Assembly (NCBI GenBank): GCA_021083345.1
Contig: JAJGRE010000001.1
Span: forward strand, 744,001-808,000
DNA: 64,000 nucleotides
Direction of reading: 5' to 3'
Origin: Calditrichales bacterium MX18-03
Lineage (GTDB): Bacteria > Bacillota > Clostridia > Lutisporales > Lutisporaceae
Of this stretch, positions 1 to 9,848 are shown in pieces. Each line of letters starts with the position of its first letter. The first letter of the stretch is position 1. Below the pieces are notes generated by a model that did no database searches, was not told the origin of the DNA, and saw nothing but the letters and a program-made list of their open reading frames with translations. Both the position numbers and the translations under genes were made by a program.

Positions 1-825
1 CCCATCAGTGACTCCTATACCTATGAAATGATCGAAAAAACAGATGCCTTCAACTTCGGAGAGGTAAGGCTCATGGGATCAGCCGGGTTTGCCCTTGCTG
101 CCGTCATTGTCGGTAAGATCATACAGGAAACAAGTATTCATTCAACCTTTATGATCTATTCCTTACTTTTCATATTGATGCTGATAACCGTCAGGAGCAT
201 CCCTTTTGAAGGGAATGGTACTGCCAAGAAGCGTGCCAGTATGAAGGATGTTTCAGGCATCCTGAAAAACTTCAGGTTCATCCTGATGATCTTGTCGGTT
301 ATGCTCGCCAGTATCGCTTTGGGGGCAAATTCAAGCTATATCGCCGTCCTGATCGAAAAAACCGGGGGCAGCGTAGCCATTCTGGGCCTGGTATGGTTTG
401 TGCTTGCCTTCAGTGAACTGCCGGCTTTCTTCTTCGGAAACCATATCATCCGAAAACTGGGTGAGCTGAATGCCTTCATCATAGCGATGGCGTTGTTTGC
501 CATACGATTCGGATTATGTGCCATTGAGCAGGGCTATGCAAGCATCATCATCATTCAGTTGATGCAGGGCATCTCCTTTCCGCTCTTCCTGATGGGCGGT
601 CTGCAGTATATGAATAAGGTGGTGCCGGAGCAGATACGCGCTACCGGCATTACGCTGCTTTCTTCACTGGGCTTCGGCCTCGGAAGCCTCTTCGGCAATC
701 TGGGCGGCGGGATCCTTCTGGATAGTCACAGCATCTTTTTCCTGTATGCCGTCATCAGCTGCATCTGCCTTCTTTCAATGGCCTCAGCCTTTTTCCTGAA
801 GTTCTGGGACAGTCGGAATGCCTAG
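1..825 (+). CDS. MFS transporter, C-terminal part (5' end outside window)
   Basis: The reading frame is open from base 1, so the start lies outside the window; about 275 residues are visible. Several hydrophobic segments separated by short basic loops indicate a major facilitator of the LacY/nucleoside-symporter-like group (MFS_1-like). The stretch GEVRLMGSAGF resembles the conserved loop-to-helix motif of that group. It sits in the cytoplasmic membrane; the substrate cannot be read from the sequence. The gene ends at TAG just before a strong hairpin shared with the convergent pckA gene, so it is transcriptionally separate from what follows. Confidence 0.85.
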   Translation, partial: PISDSYTYEMIEKTDAFNFGEVRLMGSAGFALAAVIVGKIIQETSIHSTFMIYSLLFILMLITVRSIPFEGNGTAKKRASMKDVSGILKNFRFILMILSVMLASIALGANSSYIAVLIEKTGGSVAILGLVWFVLAFSELPAFFFGNHIIRKLGELNAFIIAMALFAIRFGLCAIEQGYASIIIIQLMQGISFPLFLMGGLQYMNKVVPEQIRATGITLLSSLGFGLGSLFGNLGGGILLDSHSIFFLYAVISCICLLSMASAFFLKFWDSRNA

Positions 826-846
826 TGCCCCTTATGGCGCATACAA

Positions 847-883
847 AAAGCGATAATCTGCTACCAAAGCGGATTATCGCTTT
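847..883. terminator. Bidirectional intrinsic terminator
   Basis: A 12-bp perfect stem (AAAGCGATAATC pairing with GATTATCGCTTT) has an A-run on one side and a T-run on the other. It lies between the convergent MFS gene and pckA and can serve both. Confidence 0.85.
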
Positions 884-895
884 ATTATTGCTTGT

Positions 896-2512
896 TTACT
901 TTTCCTGCTGGCAGGCGATATTATCCAGAATCGGCATTCCAGCAGGAGAGCTGCTTTCATTTGCATTGGGACCTGCTTTTACGATGGCTTCCGAAACCCC
1001 TTTGAATTTTTGGAAGTTGTTCTCAAAGTCTTTGGCCAGCTTTCTGGCGGTTTTATCGTAGGCATACTTATCCGTCCATACATTTCTTGGGTTCAGGATT
1101 TCTGACGGAACGCCCGGACATTCTGCCGGAACCGCTACTCTGAAAATCGGATCGGTTTCATAGCTGACCTTTTCCAGGCTGCCGTCTATCGCTGCATTGA
1201 CCATGGCTCTTGTATAAGGCAGCTTCATCCGCTTGCCGACACCATAGGAGCCGCCGCTCCAGCCGGTATTGACCAGATAAACGCTGGCATTGCGCTCATC
1301 GATCTTCTTACCCAACAGTTCGGCATAAACCTGCGGCTTCATCGGCATGAAAGGTGCGCCGAAGCAGGTGGAGAAAGTAGCTGTGGGCTCAACGATGCCC
1401 CTTTCGGTACCTGCCAGCTTGCTTGTATAGCCGGACATGAAATGATACATGGCCTGCTCTTTTGTAAGCTTTGATACCGGCGGCAGTACGCCCGTAGCAT
1501 CCGCTGTCAGGAATATGACAGTGGAGGGATGGCCTCCAACGCCTTCTTCCACAGCATTATCGATATAAGTTACCGGATAGCCGGCCCTTGTGTTTTCTGT
1601 ATAAAGCTCACTGTCGTAATCCGGTGCCCCGGTCACCTCATCATGTACCACATTCTCAACAACTGTTCCGAAACGGATGGCATTCCAGATCTGCGGCTCA
1701 TTCTCTTGGGACAGCTTGATGCATTTGGCATAGCAGCCGCCTTCAAAATTGAAGACCCCATGCTCCGTCCAGCCGTGCTCATCATCGCCGATCAGCTTTC
1801 GCCCCTTGTCTGCCGACAGTGTGGTCTTACCTGTGCCCGATAATCCGAAGAACAGCGCAACATCGCCCTGCTCACCGATATTTGCCGAGCAATGCATAGG
1901 CATGACACCCTTCAGCGGCAGCAGGTAATTCATGACGGTAAAAAGCGATTTTTTAATTTCTCCGCAGTATTTTGTCCCGCCGATGATAACGGTTTTTCTG
2001 GCAAAATTCAAAATGATATAGGCTTCGGAATTGGTACCATCCGTTTCAGGATCTGCTGCACAGCCCGGAGCCGCAATGACCGTAAAGCCCGGTTCAAAGC
2101 CTTCCAGCTCGCCCGCCTTGGGCTTTATGAAAAGCTGCTGGGCAAAAAGATTCTGGGATGCAAACTCATTTATTACACGGACAGGCATCCTGTACGCTTT
2201 ATCAGCGCCGACGAAGCCGTCAAAAACATAAACTTCCTTATTTTTAAGATAACACATCACCTTGTCATAAAGGTTATCAAACTTTTCCCTCGATATGGCT
2301 ACATTGACCTTTCCCCAATCAATGGTATCATGCACACTTGGTTCATCAACAATAAAGCGGTCCCCCGGAGACCTTCCGGTATATTTGCCGGTATTGATGC
2401 TTAATGCACCGGTATCCGTCAAACAGGCGCCCTCATTTTTCAGTGCGGCTTCCACCAGCTTCCCCACTGTCAGATTGTGGTATACTTTTTTCCCCAAGTT
2501 CTCAAGTATCAC
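896..2512 (-). CDS. pckA: Phosphoenolpyruvate carboxykinase (ATP)
   Basis: Converts oxaloacetate and ATP to phosphoenolpyruvate, ADP and CO2. In anaerobes it works in gluconeogenesis or, in reverse, in ATP-forming CO2 fixation. The kinase P-loop is [13 protein letters not shown], preceded by [14 protein letters not shown] and followed by the metal-binding GDDEHGW. These are hallmark motifs of the ATP-dependent class. An upstream GTG at 2539 is possible, but the GTG at 2512 has an AGGGGGTG ribosome binding site seven bases ahead and gives about 538 residues, the family's usual length. It is a single gene with an A+T-rich 5' region. The cob operon ends upstream on the same strand with its own terminator. 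Confidence 0.96.
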   Translation of the reverse strand: MILENLGKKVYHNLTVGKLVEAALKNEGACLTDTGALSINTGKYTGRSPGDRFIVDEPSVHDTIDWGKVNVAISREKFDNLYDKVMCYLKNKEVYVFDGFVGADKAYRMPVRVINEFASQNLFAQQLFIKPKAGELEGFEPGFTVIAAPGCAADPETDGTNSEAYIILNFARKTVIIGGTKYCGEIKKSLFTVMNYLLPLKGVMPMHCSANIGEQGDVALFFGLSGTGKTTLSADKGRKLIGDDEHGWTEHGVFNFEGGCYAKCIKLSQENEPQIWNAIRFGTVVENVVHDEVTGAPDYDSELYTENTRAGYPVTYIDNAVEEGVGGHPSTVIFLTADATGVLPPVSKLTKEQAMYHFMSGYTSKLAGTERGIVEPTATFSTCFGAPFMPMKPQVYAELLGKKIDERNASVYLVNTGWSGGSYGVGKRMKLPYTRAMVNAAIDGSLEKVSYETDPIFRVAVPAECPGVPSEILNPRNVWTDKYAYDKTARKLAKDFENNFQKFKGVSEAIVKAGPNANESSSPAGMPILDNIACQQEK

Positions 2513-2693
2513 TTTTACACCCCCTGAATTATTTAGCACAACGTATATACATATAATATATACATATTATGCCTCTTTCACCCTAATTATATATCATATT
2601 TACCATTAATGCTACATACTTTTAAAATATTTCTTTCACAATATGTTTGCTTTGCAAGTTAGCCTTCATTTTTATGCATTTGTTTCAATTTTT

Positions 2694-2722
2694 ATAAAAA
2701 AAAGAATGCTTATTCAGCATCC
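2694..2722 (-). terminator. Terminator of the cob operon
   Basis: On the minus strand GATGCT-GAATA-AGCATT is followed by a run of T residues. It lies right after the cobD stop codon and marks the end of the seven-gene B12 operon. Confidence 0.75.
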
Positions 2723-2733
2723 CTCACGCAAAA

Positions 2734-3804
2734 TCATTCGTTTGTTTTCCCAACCGTTTCCTTCAGCACCTCCAGCATTCTGAGATTTGAAGCCCTGTCC
2801 TTCACAGCCAGCCTGAAGTGATAAGGCGTCAAACCGCTGAAGCCCTCGGGTGTCCGGATCAAAACGCCTTTCTCCGCCATGGCTTGCTTCAGCTGCCATA
2901 CGTCTCTGCATATGCAGGACAGCTCAACCAGGTGATAATTGGCATCGGAGCTGTAGACCTTGATTCCGTCCATTTCGTTGAGCCGGCTGTATAGGAAAGG
3001 CCGCTCATCACTGATCCACTGCCTGGATCTCCCGATGTAGCTGACATCGCGGAAAACGCATCCGGCTGCAATCACTGCCGCTGTATTGATGCTCCAGGGC
3101 TCGGTTCTCTCCTCAATTTTATACAGCACTTCCTTGTTTTCAGTTATCAGATAACCCAGCCGTATGCCGGGCATGCCGAAAAACTTCGTTGCTGCCTTTA
3201 TGACAAATAGATTGTTATAGTTCTTCAGTTCCTCCACCATACTGTCCCCGGGATATTCTGCCGTAAATTCCATAAAAGCTTCATCAATCAGAAGCATGCA
3301 TTCCTTTTCTGCAAGCCGCGCTGCAAGTATGCACATCTCTGCCTTGGGCAGCAGCGTACCTGTCGGATTGTTGGGGTTGCAGACAACAGCCAGCGACTGC
3401 GGCGTCATTGCCTGAATAAAAGCATCCTTATCAAACCTCCGGTATTCTATGTCATATGCTGGAAGCTCAATATACTGTCTTCCTGCCGTTTCTGCCGCCC
3501 GCCGGTATTCCGAGAAACTGGGACACAAGCCGTAAACTTTTTCACATTTCAGAGTTCCGATCAGCTTATAGATGAGATCAACTGCCCCGTTCCCGGGCAA
3601 AACGCTGTCAGGGCAGACATTCAGGTACGTCCCTATGTTGTCCCGCAGCGACCTGTACCGGATATCCGGGTATCGGGTAAAATCATCCAGCTGCTCTGAA
3701 AGCGCAAGCCTGAAGCTCTCAGGCACGCCCAGCGGGTTGATGTTGGAACTGAAGTCCAGAATAGGCCCGTTATAGTTGTAGACATCTCCACCATGAAAGT
3801 TCAT
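2734..3804 (-). CDS. cobD: L-threonine-O-3-phosphate decarboxylase
   Basis: A PLP enzyme that makes (R)-1-amino-2-propanol phosphate, the linker attached to cobyric acid by the next enzyme. The 356-residue length and the start FHGGDVYNY are typical of Salmonella-type CobD. Fold-type-I residues are clear: VVCNPNNPTG, LLIDEAFMEF with the PLP-nitrogen Asp, and the Schiff-base Lys at about position 207 in ATKFFGMPG. Its ATG overlaps the cbiB stop by 4 bases (ATGA), so translation is probably coupled. It is the last gene of the operon. Histidinol-phosphate aminotransferases are close relatives, but the B12 neighbours settle the call. Confidence 0.95.
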   Translation of the reverse strand: MNFHGGDVYNYNGPILDFSSNINPLGVPESFRLALSEQLDDFTRYPDIRYRSLRDNIGTYLNVCPDSVLPGNGAVDLIYKLIGTLKCEKVYGLCPSFSEYRRAAETAGRQYIELPAYDIEYRRFDKDAFIQAMTPQSLAVVCNPNNPTGTLLPKAEMCILAARLAEKECMLLIDEAFMEFTAEYPGDSMVEELKNYNNLFVIKAATKFFGMPGIRLGYLITENKEVLYKIEERTEPWSINTAAVIAAGCVFRDVSYIGRSRQWISDERPFLYSRLNEMDGIKVYSSDANYHLVELSCICRDVWQLKQAMAEKGVLIRTPEGFSGLTPYHFRLAVKDRASNLRMLEVLKETVGKTNE

Positions 3805-4784
3805 ATTTGCAGCTCCAATCCGATTTTTACCATAGAAAATACGATAATAGCCAGTACCACCGCACCATACATCAGGCGGTTCATATCTGCTATATCCTGC
3901 CTATTCAGCGGCCGCTTAAAATCGCCGATGGTCGGCTTTGGTACCGGCCTGCCGAAGTAGCTGTTTGTCCCGCCCAACTGTATACCCAGTGCGCCTGCCG
4001 CTGCCGCTTCCGGAAAGCCGCTGTTGGGGCTGCTGTGGTTTTGGCTATCCCGGCCCAGGATCCTGAAGCTTCCCTTGGCATCCAGGCCAAGGAACCATGC
4101 TGCCGCTGTTATGGCGATACCGGTCATTCTTGCAGGTGCGTAATTTGCCAGGTCATCCAGCTTGGCCGAAGCCCATCCGTAATGCAGATACCGTTCACTT
4201 TTGTAGCCTACCATGGAATCCAGCGTATTGACCGCCTTATATGCCATGGCGAGGGGCACACCGCCGATAAAAAGATAGAGAAGCGGTGCGATGACACCAT
4301 CGGAAGTGTTCTCCGCCACTGTCTCCACAGCGCCTCTGGTGATCCCGCTTTCATCCAAGTTCTCAGTATCCCTTCCTACGATGTAGGACAGGAGCTTACG
4401 TGCCTGAGCAATATCACCGGCTTGCAAGGCATCCCGGATCCTTTTGCCTTCAAAGGACAGACAGCGGGCTGCAAGGCAAGTATATGCCAGAATGGTATAT
4501 ACGAGATAATACGCCCACATATTAAAAGACGCAGCCCAATACAAGACCAGCATGCTTACACTATATGCAAGCACAACTGTGGATAAAGTCAGAAGGATGC
4601 CTGCAAGCCTAAGGATTCTTTCTGTTTTAACGATACGCCTGACAACTTTTTCAAACCCTCCGATATAGGCCCCCATCAGCCTGACAGGGTGTGGAAACCA
4701 TTGCGGATCACCAACCAAGCTGTCCAGAGCAAAAGCGGCAAGAATGCAGAGCACCTCAATGCCTGCCCCATTCCAATCAAACAT
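3801..4784 (-). CDS. cbiB: Adenosylcobinamide-phosphate synthase
   Basis: An integral membrane enzyme that joins aminopropanol phosphate to adenosylcobyric acid. The N-terminus (ALDSLVGDPQWFPHPVRLMG) is the family signature, and GTNSYFG and NTSDGVIAPLLY are also diagnostic. There are several hydrophobic helices. I start it at 4784: the frame is open further upstream, but those residues look non-coding, and this ATG overlaps the cobQ stop by 8 bases, matching the coupled style of the operon. About 327 residues, as expected. It is followed by cobD with a 4-base overlap. Confidence 0.95.
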   Translation of the reverse strand: MFDWNGAGIEVLCILAAFALDSLVGDPQWFPHPVRLMGAYIGGFEKVVRRIVKTERILRLAGILLTLSTVVLAYSVSMLVLYWAASFNMWAYYLVYTILAYTCLAARCLSFEGKRIRDALQAGDIAQARKLLSYIVGRDTENLDESGITRGAVETVAENTSDGVIAPLLYLFIGGVPLAMAYKAVNTLDSMVGYKSERYLHYGWASAKLDDLANYAPARMTGIAITAAAWFLGLDAKGSFRILGRDSQNHSSPNSGFPEAAAAGALGIQLGGTNSYFGRPVPKPTIGDFKRPLNRQDIADMNRLMYGAVVLAIIVFSMVKIGLELQI

Positions 4785-6300
4785 CCCAGCCGGCCTCCAT
4801 GATCCGGTAGATCTGCTCCATATCGATGCTGCTTCTGACGATCTCCGCCAGCTGGTCATACTGTTCTTCCTTAAAGGACCAGTAGTCCTTGGCTTTATTC
4901 TCCAAAGGCGCCAACCCCTTCTTCCGGCGCACCAGGTTCAGCAGGCTTCTGGCAAACTGCGCACTATCAAAAATACCGTGCAGATAGGTTCCAAACACTC
5001 GTCCTTCCTGGTCAACTGCTCCGTCGGACGCTTTTTCCGCTTCACCGCGGCGCATGTCAATGGCACAGAAGGCCTTTGTCCCCTCCGCCAGCCAGGTCTC
5101 ACCCATATGGATCTCATAGCCCTTTATCCTGCATTGAAAAAGATGATCATAACCTTCCGACAAAGTGGTGAATTTATCGGTCCTGAACTCTGTAACGGCA
5201 TTCAAAAGACCCAGGCCGGCAACCCGCTCCTTCTCTGATTCAACGTGAAGCGGGTCCAGGATTTCACAGCCCAGCATCTGGAATCCGCCGCAAATCCCGA
5301 ATACGGTGCTGCCTTTGGCATGGCAGTCCAATATCTGTTGATCCATCCCGGTGCGGTAAAGTGCCTCCAGATCCGGCGTGGTGCATTTTGTCCCCGGCAA
5401 AATGACAATATCCGGCGTACCCAGGGCTTCATGCAATTCAACAAATCGCAGGGATACATCCTGATGCAACCTTAAGGCATTGAAGTCGGTATGGTTGGAC
5501 ATATACGGCAGCCGGATGACTGCCACGTCTATTTCCTTTCCTGCATCCGCTCCACCTTTCAGCCAATCCGACACGCTGTCCTCATCTTCTATGTTCAGGT
5601 TGAAATACGGCACTACACCCAATACAGGGACCTTAATGATTTCCTCCAGCATCCTCAGCCCCGGTTCCAGAATCTCGACGCTCCCTCTGAACTTGTTGAT
5701 AATGACCCCTTTGACACGCTTTTTCTCTTCTTCATCCAGCAGAAGCAGGGTCCCTGCCAGGGATGCGAATACACCGCCCCGATCAATGTCTCCCACTAAA
5801 ATAACGGGTGCATCGGCTATTTTCGCCATGCCCATGTTGACAAAGTCTTCATGCTTTAAATTGATCTCAGCAGGACTACCGGCCCCTTCAATCACCACAA
5901 GGTCATTGGCCCCAGCCATTTCCCTGTATATCTCCGCGATAGCATCCTTAAGCTGCGGCTTGAATGCGAAATATTCTACTGCATCCATATTGCTGTGAAC
6001 CTTTCCATTGATGATGACCTGGGACTTCCTATCTGAGGTCGGCTTCAGCAGGATGGGATTCATTTTGGCGCTGGGCAGCTTGTTGCAGGCTTCAGCCTGC
6101 ATGACTTGTGCCCGCCCCATTTCATGTCCCTCATAAGTGATATAGGAGTTCAGGGACATATTCTGGGATTTGAAAGGGCTGACATTCAGGCCGTCCTGGG
6201 TGAAAATCCTGCATAATGCTGTGCAGAGAAGGCTTTTCCCTACCGAAGACGCCGTTCCTTGTATCATGATTCCCTTAGATTTGAATTCCTTTTTATTCAT
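4777..6300 (-). CDS. cobQ: Adenosylcobyric acid synthase (glutamine-hydrolysing)
   Basis: Amidates the b, d, e and g side chains of adenosylcobyrinic a,c-diamide using glutamine and ATP (also named CbiP). The N-terminal dethiobiotin-synthase-like ATPase has IQGTASSVGKS near residue 14. The C-terminal class-I glutamine amidotransferase has the nucleophile Cys in FGICGGFQMLG and the His in GTYLHGIFDS. The start at 6300 has an AAAGGA site eight bases upstream; an in-frame ATG at 6336 has none. About 507 residues. It lies between cobC (41-base gap) and cbiB (overlap). Confidence 0.95.
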   Translation of the reverse strand: MNKKEFKSKGIMIQGTASSVGKSLLCTALCRIFTQDGLNVSPFKSQNMSLNSYITYEGHEMGRAQVMQAEACNKLPSAKMNPILLKPTSDRKSQVIINGKVHSNMDAVEYFAFKPQLKDAIAEIYREMAGANDLVVIEGAGSPAEINLKHEDFVNMGMAKIADAPVILVGDIDRGGVFASLAGTLLLLDEEEKKRVKGVIINKFRGSVEILEPGLRMLEEIIKVPVLGVVPYFNLNIEDEDSVSDWLKGGADAGKEIDVAVIRLPYMSNHTDFNALRLHQDVSLRFVELHEALGTPDIVILPGTKCTTPDLEALYRTGMDQQILDCHAKGSTVFGICGGFQMLGCEILDPLHVESEKERVAGLGLLNAVTEFRTDKFTTLSEGYDHLFQCRIKGYEIHMGETWLAEGTKAFCAIDMRRGEAEKASDGAVDQEGRVFGTYLHGIFDSAQFARSLLNLVRRKKGLAPLENKAKDYWSFKEEQYDQLAEIVRSSIDMEQIYRIMEAGWDV

Positions 6301-6341
6301 CAACCTGATCCTTTCTGCAGGTACACTTAAGTGCATCTGCT

Positions 6342-6938
6342 TCAGCAGTTCATTTTTCTCAGTATGACATTCCCTTTTTCATCAATATGAAAAAGGCTGT
6401 ATTTTCCTTGTTCGGCCGTAAACCGCCAGCAGCCGTCCTCATCCAGCTTCAGCAGGAGCATGCAGATGACCCTGAAACAGCCCTGATGCGTAACAAGCAG
6501 GATTTTTTTACCCCGGTGCTTTTCCAGCACCTCTTCCAGACTTGCCTCGACCCGACTACAAAAATCCCGGAAGCTTTCACCCGACGGCGGAGCTGTATTT
6601 TTCCAATCCTGCCCCCATTGGTCCCAAAGGTCCTTGTGCTTTTCTCTGACCTCGGTGTAGTGCATGCCTTCCCATTCACCAAAGTGAAGCTCCCTCAGTC
6701 TTTCATCCTGGATAACAGCCGCTAAGGGACAGGAGGCCACGATGGCGGCTGTTTCCAACGCCCTTTTCAGGCTGCTGGCAATAACGGCATCAAAGGCAGA
6801 GGCTTTCAAAGTCTCCTTCAGCCCTTCCGCTTGTGTGAGCCCCTTTTCATTAAGGCTGCAGTCGGTCCAGCCGTAATAAACACCCGACACATTCAGGTCG
6901 GTTTCACCATGGCGTACCAGATAAAGCTCCGTCATCAT
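6342..6938 (-). CDS. cobC: Histidine phosphatase, probable alpha-ribazole phosphatase
   Basis: A phosphoglycerate-mutase-like phosphatase with the catalytic LVRHGETDLN at the N-terminus and a second-half VTHQGC that places the second His. In this operon the expected job is removing the 5'-phosphate from alpha-ribazole phosphate or cobalamin phosphate in the final step. 198 residues. The start overlaps the cobS stop (ATGA); a second ATG one codon later is equally possible. Family members outside B12 loci act on other phosphates, so the specific role rests on context. Confidence 0.88.
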   Translation of the reverse strand: MMTELYLVRHGETDLNVSGVYYGWTDCSLNEKGLTQAEGLKETLKASAFDAVIASSLKRALETAAIVASCPLAAVIQDERLRELHFGEWEGMHYTEVREKHKDLWDQWGQDWKNTAPPSGESFRDFCSRVEASLEEVLEKHRGKKILLVTHQGCFRVICMLLLKLDEDGCWRFTAEQGKYSLFHIDEKGNVILRKMNC

Positions 6939-7684
6939 GCAGCGAACCTCCCTATCATGACCATGGCAATCAGCACGGCAATTTCGATCACCTCATTGGC
7001 AGCACCCAGGGTATCTCCTGTCATTCCTTGAATCTTGACATATACCATCTGCTTGAAGCCCAGACAGATGATCATGCATGCCAGTAGGACAACCAATCCC
7101 CACAGCTTAAGGAAAATCAAGGTCAAGCCTGCGCCGATGGCATAAGCAGCCATGGTTCTGGCAGTGGAGAGCTTGCCCAGGAACAGCGTCCCCATCCCCT
7201 GCCCCGGCCGAGCATAGATGGAAATGCTGATCAGGAGGACCACCAGGGTTTTTGCTATGACAGGCGCCAGAAGGATGGAAAGCATAACCGGAGTGCCGCC
7301 CATTGAATTAAGCAGTGCCAGGCGCAGCAGCACATCGAAAAGGATAGCCAGCGTCCCGTTGGTGCCGATGCGGCTGTCCCGCATGATCTCCAGCATCCTG
7401 TCCCTTGACCGGGAAGAAAAAATGCCGTCACAGGTATCGGCAATGCCGTCCAGATGCAATGCACCGGTAATGGCCGTATTTGCCAGCAAGCAGCATACGG
7501 CGGGAAAGAGCCCTCCGGCAATAAGTTCTGCCGCTTTATAGATCAGCAGATTAAAGCTTCCTATAATAAGACCGACCACCGGGAAGTAAACAATGCCTTT
7601 TGCAAAATCCCCCTCCTCAGCGGCAATTTCCGCATGAATGGGAATCCTGGTGAAAAACTGCAGTGTCAATATAAATGTTTTCAT
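6935..7684 (-). CDS. cobS: Adenosylcobinamide-GDP ribazoletransferase (cobalamin synthase)
   Basis: A membrane enzyme that joins adenosylcobinamide-GDP to alpha-ribazole (phosphate). It has FFTRIP at the N-terminus, the acidic metal site DGIADTCDGIFSSRSR, and six or more hydrophobic helices. The frame is open to 7726, but the ATG at 7684 has TTAGGA about eight bases upstream and gives the classic MKTFILTLQFFTRIP start. It begins 14 bases after the cobU stop and overlaps cobC by 4 bases. Confidence 0.93.
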   Translation of the reverse strand: MKTFILTLQFFTRIPIHAEIAAEEGDFAKGIVYFPVVGLIIGSFNLLIYKAAELIAGGLFPAVCCLLANTAITGALHLDGIADTCDGIFSSRSRDRMLEIMRDSRIGTNGTLAILFDVLLRLALLNSMGGTPVMLSILLAPVIAKTLVVLLISISIYARPGQGMGTLFLGKLSTARTMAAYAIGAGLTLIFLKLWGLVVLLACMIICLGFKQMVYVKIQGMTGDTLGAANEVIEIAVLIAMVMIGRFAA

Positions 7685-7698
7685 TGCTTTCATCCTAA

Positions 7699-8259
7699 CT
7701 ATTTTACTTTGACCGGAATCCCGCAAACGGTGAGATAGACTTCGTCACTTTCCCGAGCGATGGCTTGATTGACCCGTCCCGCGATGTCCCTGAAAACCCT
7801 TGCCAGTACATTTTCCGGTACGACGCCGCTGCCCAGCTCATTTGTCACCATCAGCACCGTCGCTTCTGTTTTCATGATGCCTGTCATCAGGTTTTCCACT
7901 TCTTTTCTGATCTCTTCTTCAACCTTCTCAAAGTCCCTGAATCTTGGATTTTCATAGTCAATATCGGGAAACTCCAAAAAGATATTGGTGATCATCACCG
8001 TAATGCAGTCCAGCAGTATCCCTTTATACCGCTTGCCTTCCCGCTCGATTACCTCACCCAAACCGCGATAGCCCTCATAGGTATCCCATTCCGCCGGTCT
8101 GGACTCCCGATGCATTTTTACCCGGTGCTTCATCTCCTCATCAAAGGGTACAGCAGTTGCAATATAAAGAATATCGCCGTCCAGCTCCTTGGCAAGCTTC
8201 TCTGCGAGACCGCTTTTGCCGCTCCGGGCTCCGCCCGTTATCAGGATTGATTTACCCAT
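7699..8259 (-). CDS. cobU: Adenosylcobinamide kinase / adenosylcobinamide-phosphate guanylyltransferase
   Basis: A bifunctional enzyme that phosphorylates adenosylcobinamide and then transfers GMP to it. The P-loop GGARSGKS starts near residue 9. The segment HRVKMHRESRPAEW carries the His that becomes guanylylated in Salmonella CobU. VTNELGSGVVPE is the conserved C-terminal block. 186 residues, standard length. It sits 8 bases after cobT and just before cobS. Confidence 0.95.
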   Translation of the reverse strand: MGKSILITGGARSGKSGLAEKLAKELDGDILYIATAVPFDEEMKHRVKMHRESRPAEWDTYEGYRGLGEVIEREGKRYKGILLDCITVMITNIFLEFPDIDYENPRFRDFEKVEEEIRKEVENLMTGIMKTEATVLMVTNELGSGVVPENVLARVFRDIAGRVNQAIARESDEVYLTVCGIPVKVK

Positions 8260-8267
8260 ATACTCAC

Positions 8268-9335
8268 CTACCTTATATCAATCATAAAATCATTGACAAT
8301 GGTTGCTTCTTCAAAAGTCGCCATATTGCAGATGACAGCCTGGGATGCTTCGATGACATTGAAAGCCAGCGGGCACCCGGTCCCTTCTCCCAGCCTCATA
8401 TTCAGGTTCAAAATAGGGTCCAGGCCCAGTTCTTGCATTGCCACTTTATATCCGGGTTCCTCCGAGCAGTGGGATGCAAACATGAATTCCTTTACCAGCG
8501 GATTGATCCTGGCTGCCGTCAACGCTGCTGCAGAAGAGATGAAGCCGTCGATCACGATGGGGACCCGGTAATAGGCTGCGCCCAGGAAGCATCCCACCAA
8601 GCCAGCAATATCGAAGCCGCCCACCTTTGCCAGAACATCCATGGGATCAGCGGGGTCCGGTCTGTTTACCTCAATTGCCTTTTCGATGACGGCCTTTTTA
8701 TTGGCAAACCCTTCTTCTGTCAAACCGGCGCCTTTTCCCACAGCCAGCGCTGCATTGCAGCCCGTAAGGCACATGACCACCGCACTACTGGTGCTGGTAT
8801 TGCCGATACCCATTTCTCCAGTACCAAGCAGGTGGTAGCCTTCCTCCACTAAGCGACCTACGACCTCTATGCCTGTTTCTACTGCTTGAACCGCTTCCTC
8901 CCGCGTCATGGCAGGTCCTTTTGCCATATTGGAAGTTCCCTTCCTGATTTTCCGCTTCACCAAGTCTGGATGGTCAACTTCGCTGTTGATACCGATATCC
9001 ACCACGCGTATATCGGCGCCTGCATGCTTGGACAAGACGCTGATGCCGGTCAGTCCCTTCAGAAAGTTGACGGTCTGAATCGTCGTGATATTCTGCGGAC
9101 AGGCGCTGACCCCTTCTTCCACCACTCCGTTGTCTGCAGACATGACAACGGTGCATTTCTTTTCTATCCTATTCTTGATGCGGCCTGTAATCCCCGACAG
9201 CTTCACAGCGATCTCTTCAAGCTTTCCCAGGCTTCCGATGGGTTTTGCAAGATTGTCCAGTCGCTGTGCGGCTTCCGCCATTGCAGGCTGAACCGCCGGC
9301 TTGATACCGGCTGCGGTCTTTTCTAATAATTCCAT
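8268..9335 (-). CDS. cobT: Nicotinate-nucleotide--dimethylbenzimidazole phosphoribosyltransferase
   Basis: Makes alpha-ribazole phosphate, the activated lower ligand, from nicotinate mononucleotide and dimethylbenzimidazole (or another base). It shows RLDNLAKPIGSLG, the GEMGIGNTSTSSAV loop, and the C-terminal RLGEGTGCPLAF with the catalytic Glu. The start at 9335 has AAGGAG eight bases upstream; the longer open frame to 9392 runs into the riboswitch terminator and is not used. About 355 residues. First gene of the operon, directly under riboswitch control. Confidence 0.95.
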   Translation of the reverse strand: MELLEKTAAGIKPAVQPAMAEAAQRLDNLAKPIGSLGKLEEIAVKLSGITGRIKNRIEKKCTVVMSADNGVVEEGVSACPQNITTIQTVNFLKGLTGISVLSKHAGADIRVVDIGINSEVDHPDLVKRKIRKGTSNMAKGPAMTREEAVQAVETGIEVVGRLVEEGYHLLGTGEMGIGNTSTSSAVVMCLTGCNAALAVGKGAGLTEEGFANKKAVIEKAIEVNRPDPADPMDVLAKVGGFDIAGLVGCFLGAAYYRVPIVIDGFISSAAALTAARINPLVKEFMFASHCSEEPGYKVAMQELGLDPILNLNMRLGEGTGCPLAFNVIEASQAVICNMATFEEATIVNDFMIDIR

Positions 9336-9393
9336 TTTATCTCTCCTTAACTTTTTTGGTGCGCATCTCGAGCTGTGTTGTGCATGATTCAAA

Positions 9394-9429
9394 TAAAAAA
9401 ACCCGCATCCGGCTGAGGCCTGGAGCGGG
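9394..9429 (-). terminator. Riboswitch-linked intrinsic terminator
   Basis: Between the cobalamin riboswitch and cobT, the minus strand has CCCGCTCC pairing with GGA(T)GCGGG, one bulged T, followed by eight T residues. Its place in the leader indicates control by transcription termination when adenosylcobalamin binds upstream. Confidence 0.85.
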
Positions 9430-9487
9430 AAATGTTGCGGGCTGCGCTATCTTTCATCCCCTCCCTCCGAAGGTAGAAAACGCTTCA

Positions 9488-9692
9488 TAGGCAGGTTTCC
9501 TGACTTGTGGATCATCTTACTCTCCAGACCTTATCATCGAATGACGTCATGTATAGCATCAACATCGCCTCATTCGAAAATGGCGTATCCTGGATTTCAT
9601 ACCCACTTACAGTAGCGGGGGCTGTAACGGTCTTTCACCGTTTTCCCTTTTAACCCTTCTCGGGCACCTTCTGAAGGTTCTATTCAGTTACA
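9488..9692 (-). promoter_or_regulatory. Cobalamin (AdoCbl) riboswitch
   Basis: The minus strand contains the B12 box AGTCAGGAAACCTGCC (near 9489-9505), the core AGCCCCCGCTACTGTAA, the segment GGTGCCCGAGAAGGGTTAA, and a paired GAAAACGGTGAAAGACCGTT arm. These match the conserved order of the class. It lies about 150 bases upstream of cobT with a terminator in between, so high cobalamin should shut off the operon. Confidence 0.95.
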
Positions 9693-9709
9693 AATTGCCA
9701 TATATGTTC

Positions 9710-9738
9710 ATTATAATGTTAATGCAGAAATAATTCAA
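9710..9738 (-). promoter_or_regulatory. Promoter of the cob operon
   Basis: On the minus strand TTGAAT and TATAAT are separated by exactly 17 bases, a near-consensus sigma-A promoter. It lies just upstream of the riboswitch aptamer, with the start expected near 9700. Confidence 0.8.
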
Positions 9739-9848
9739 GCATTCCTTCCGAATGGAAGCAGGTGCATAATATCTCAGCTTTAGCACATAATAATCGTAGA
9801 GCGGCACTGACAGGCGCTTCTTCAAACGCATATAAGGTGGTGAGGCTG

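Noticed and set aside
896-2609. Plus-strand ORFs antisense to pckA
   Set aside because: Typical shadows of a highly biased coding sequence; no ribosome sites, and pckA motifs are unambiguous.
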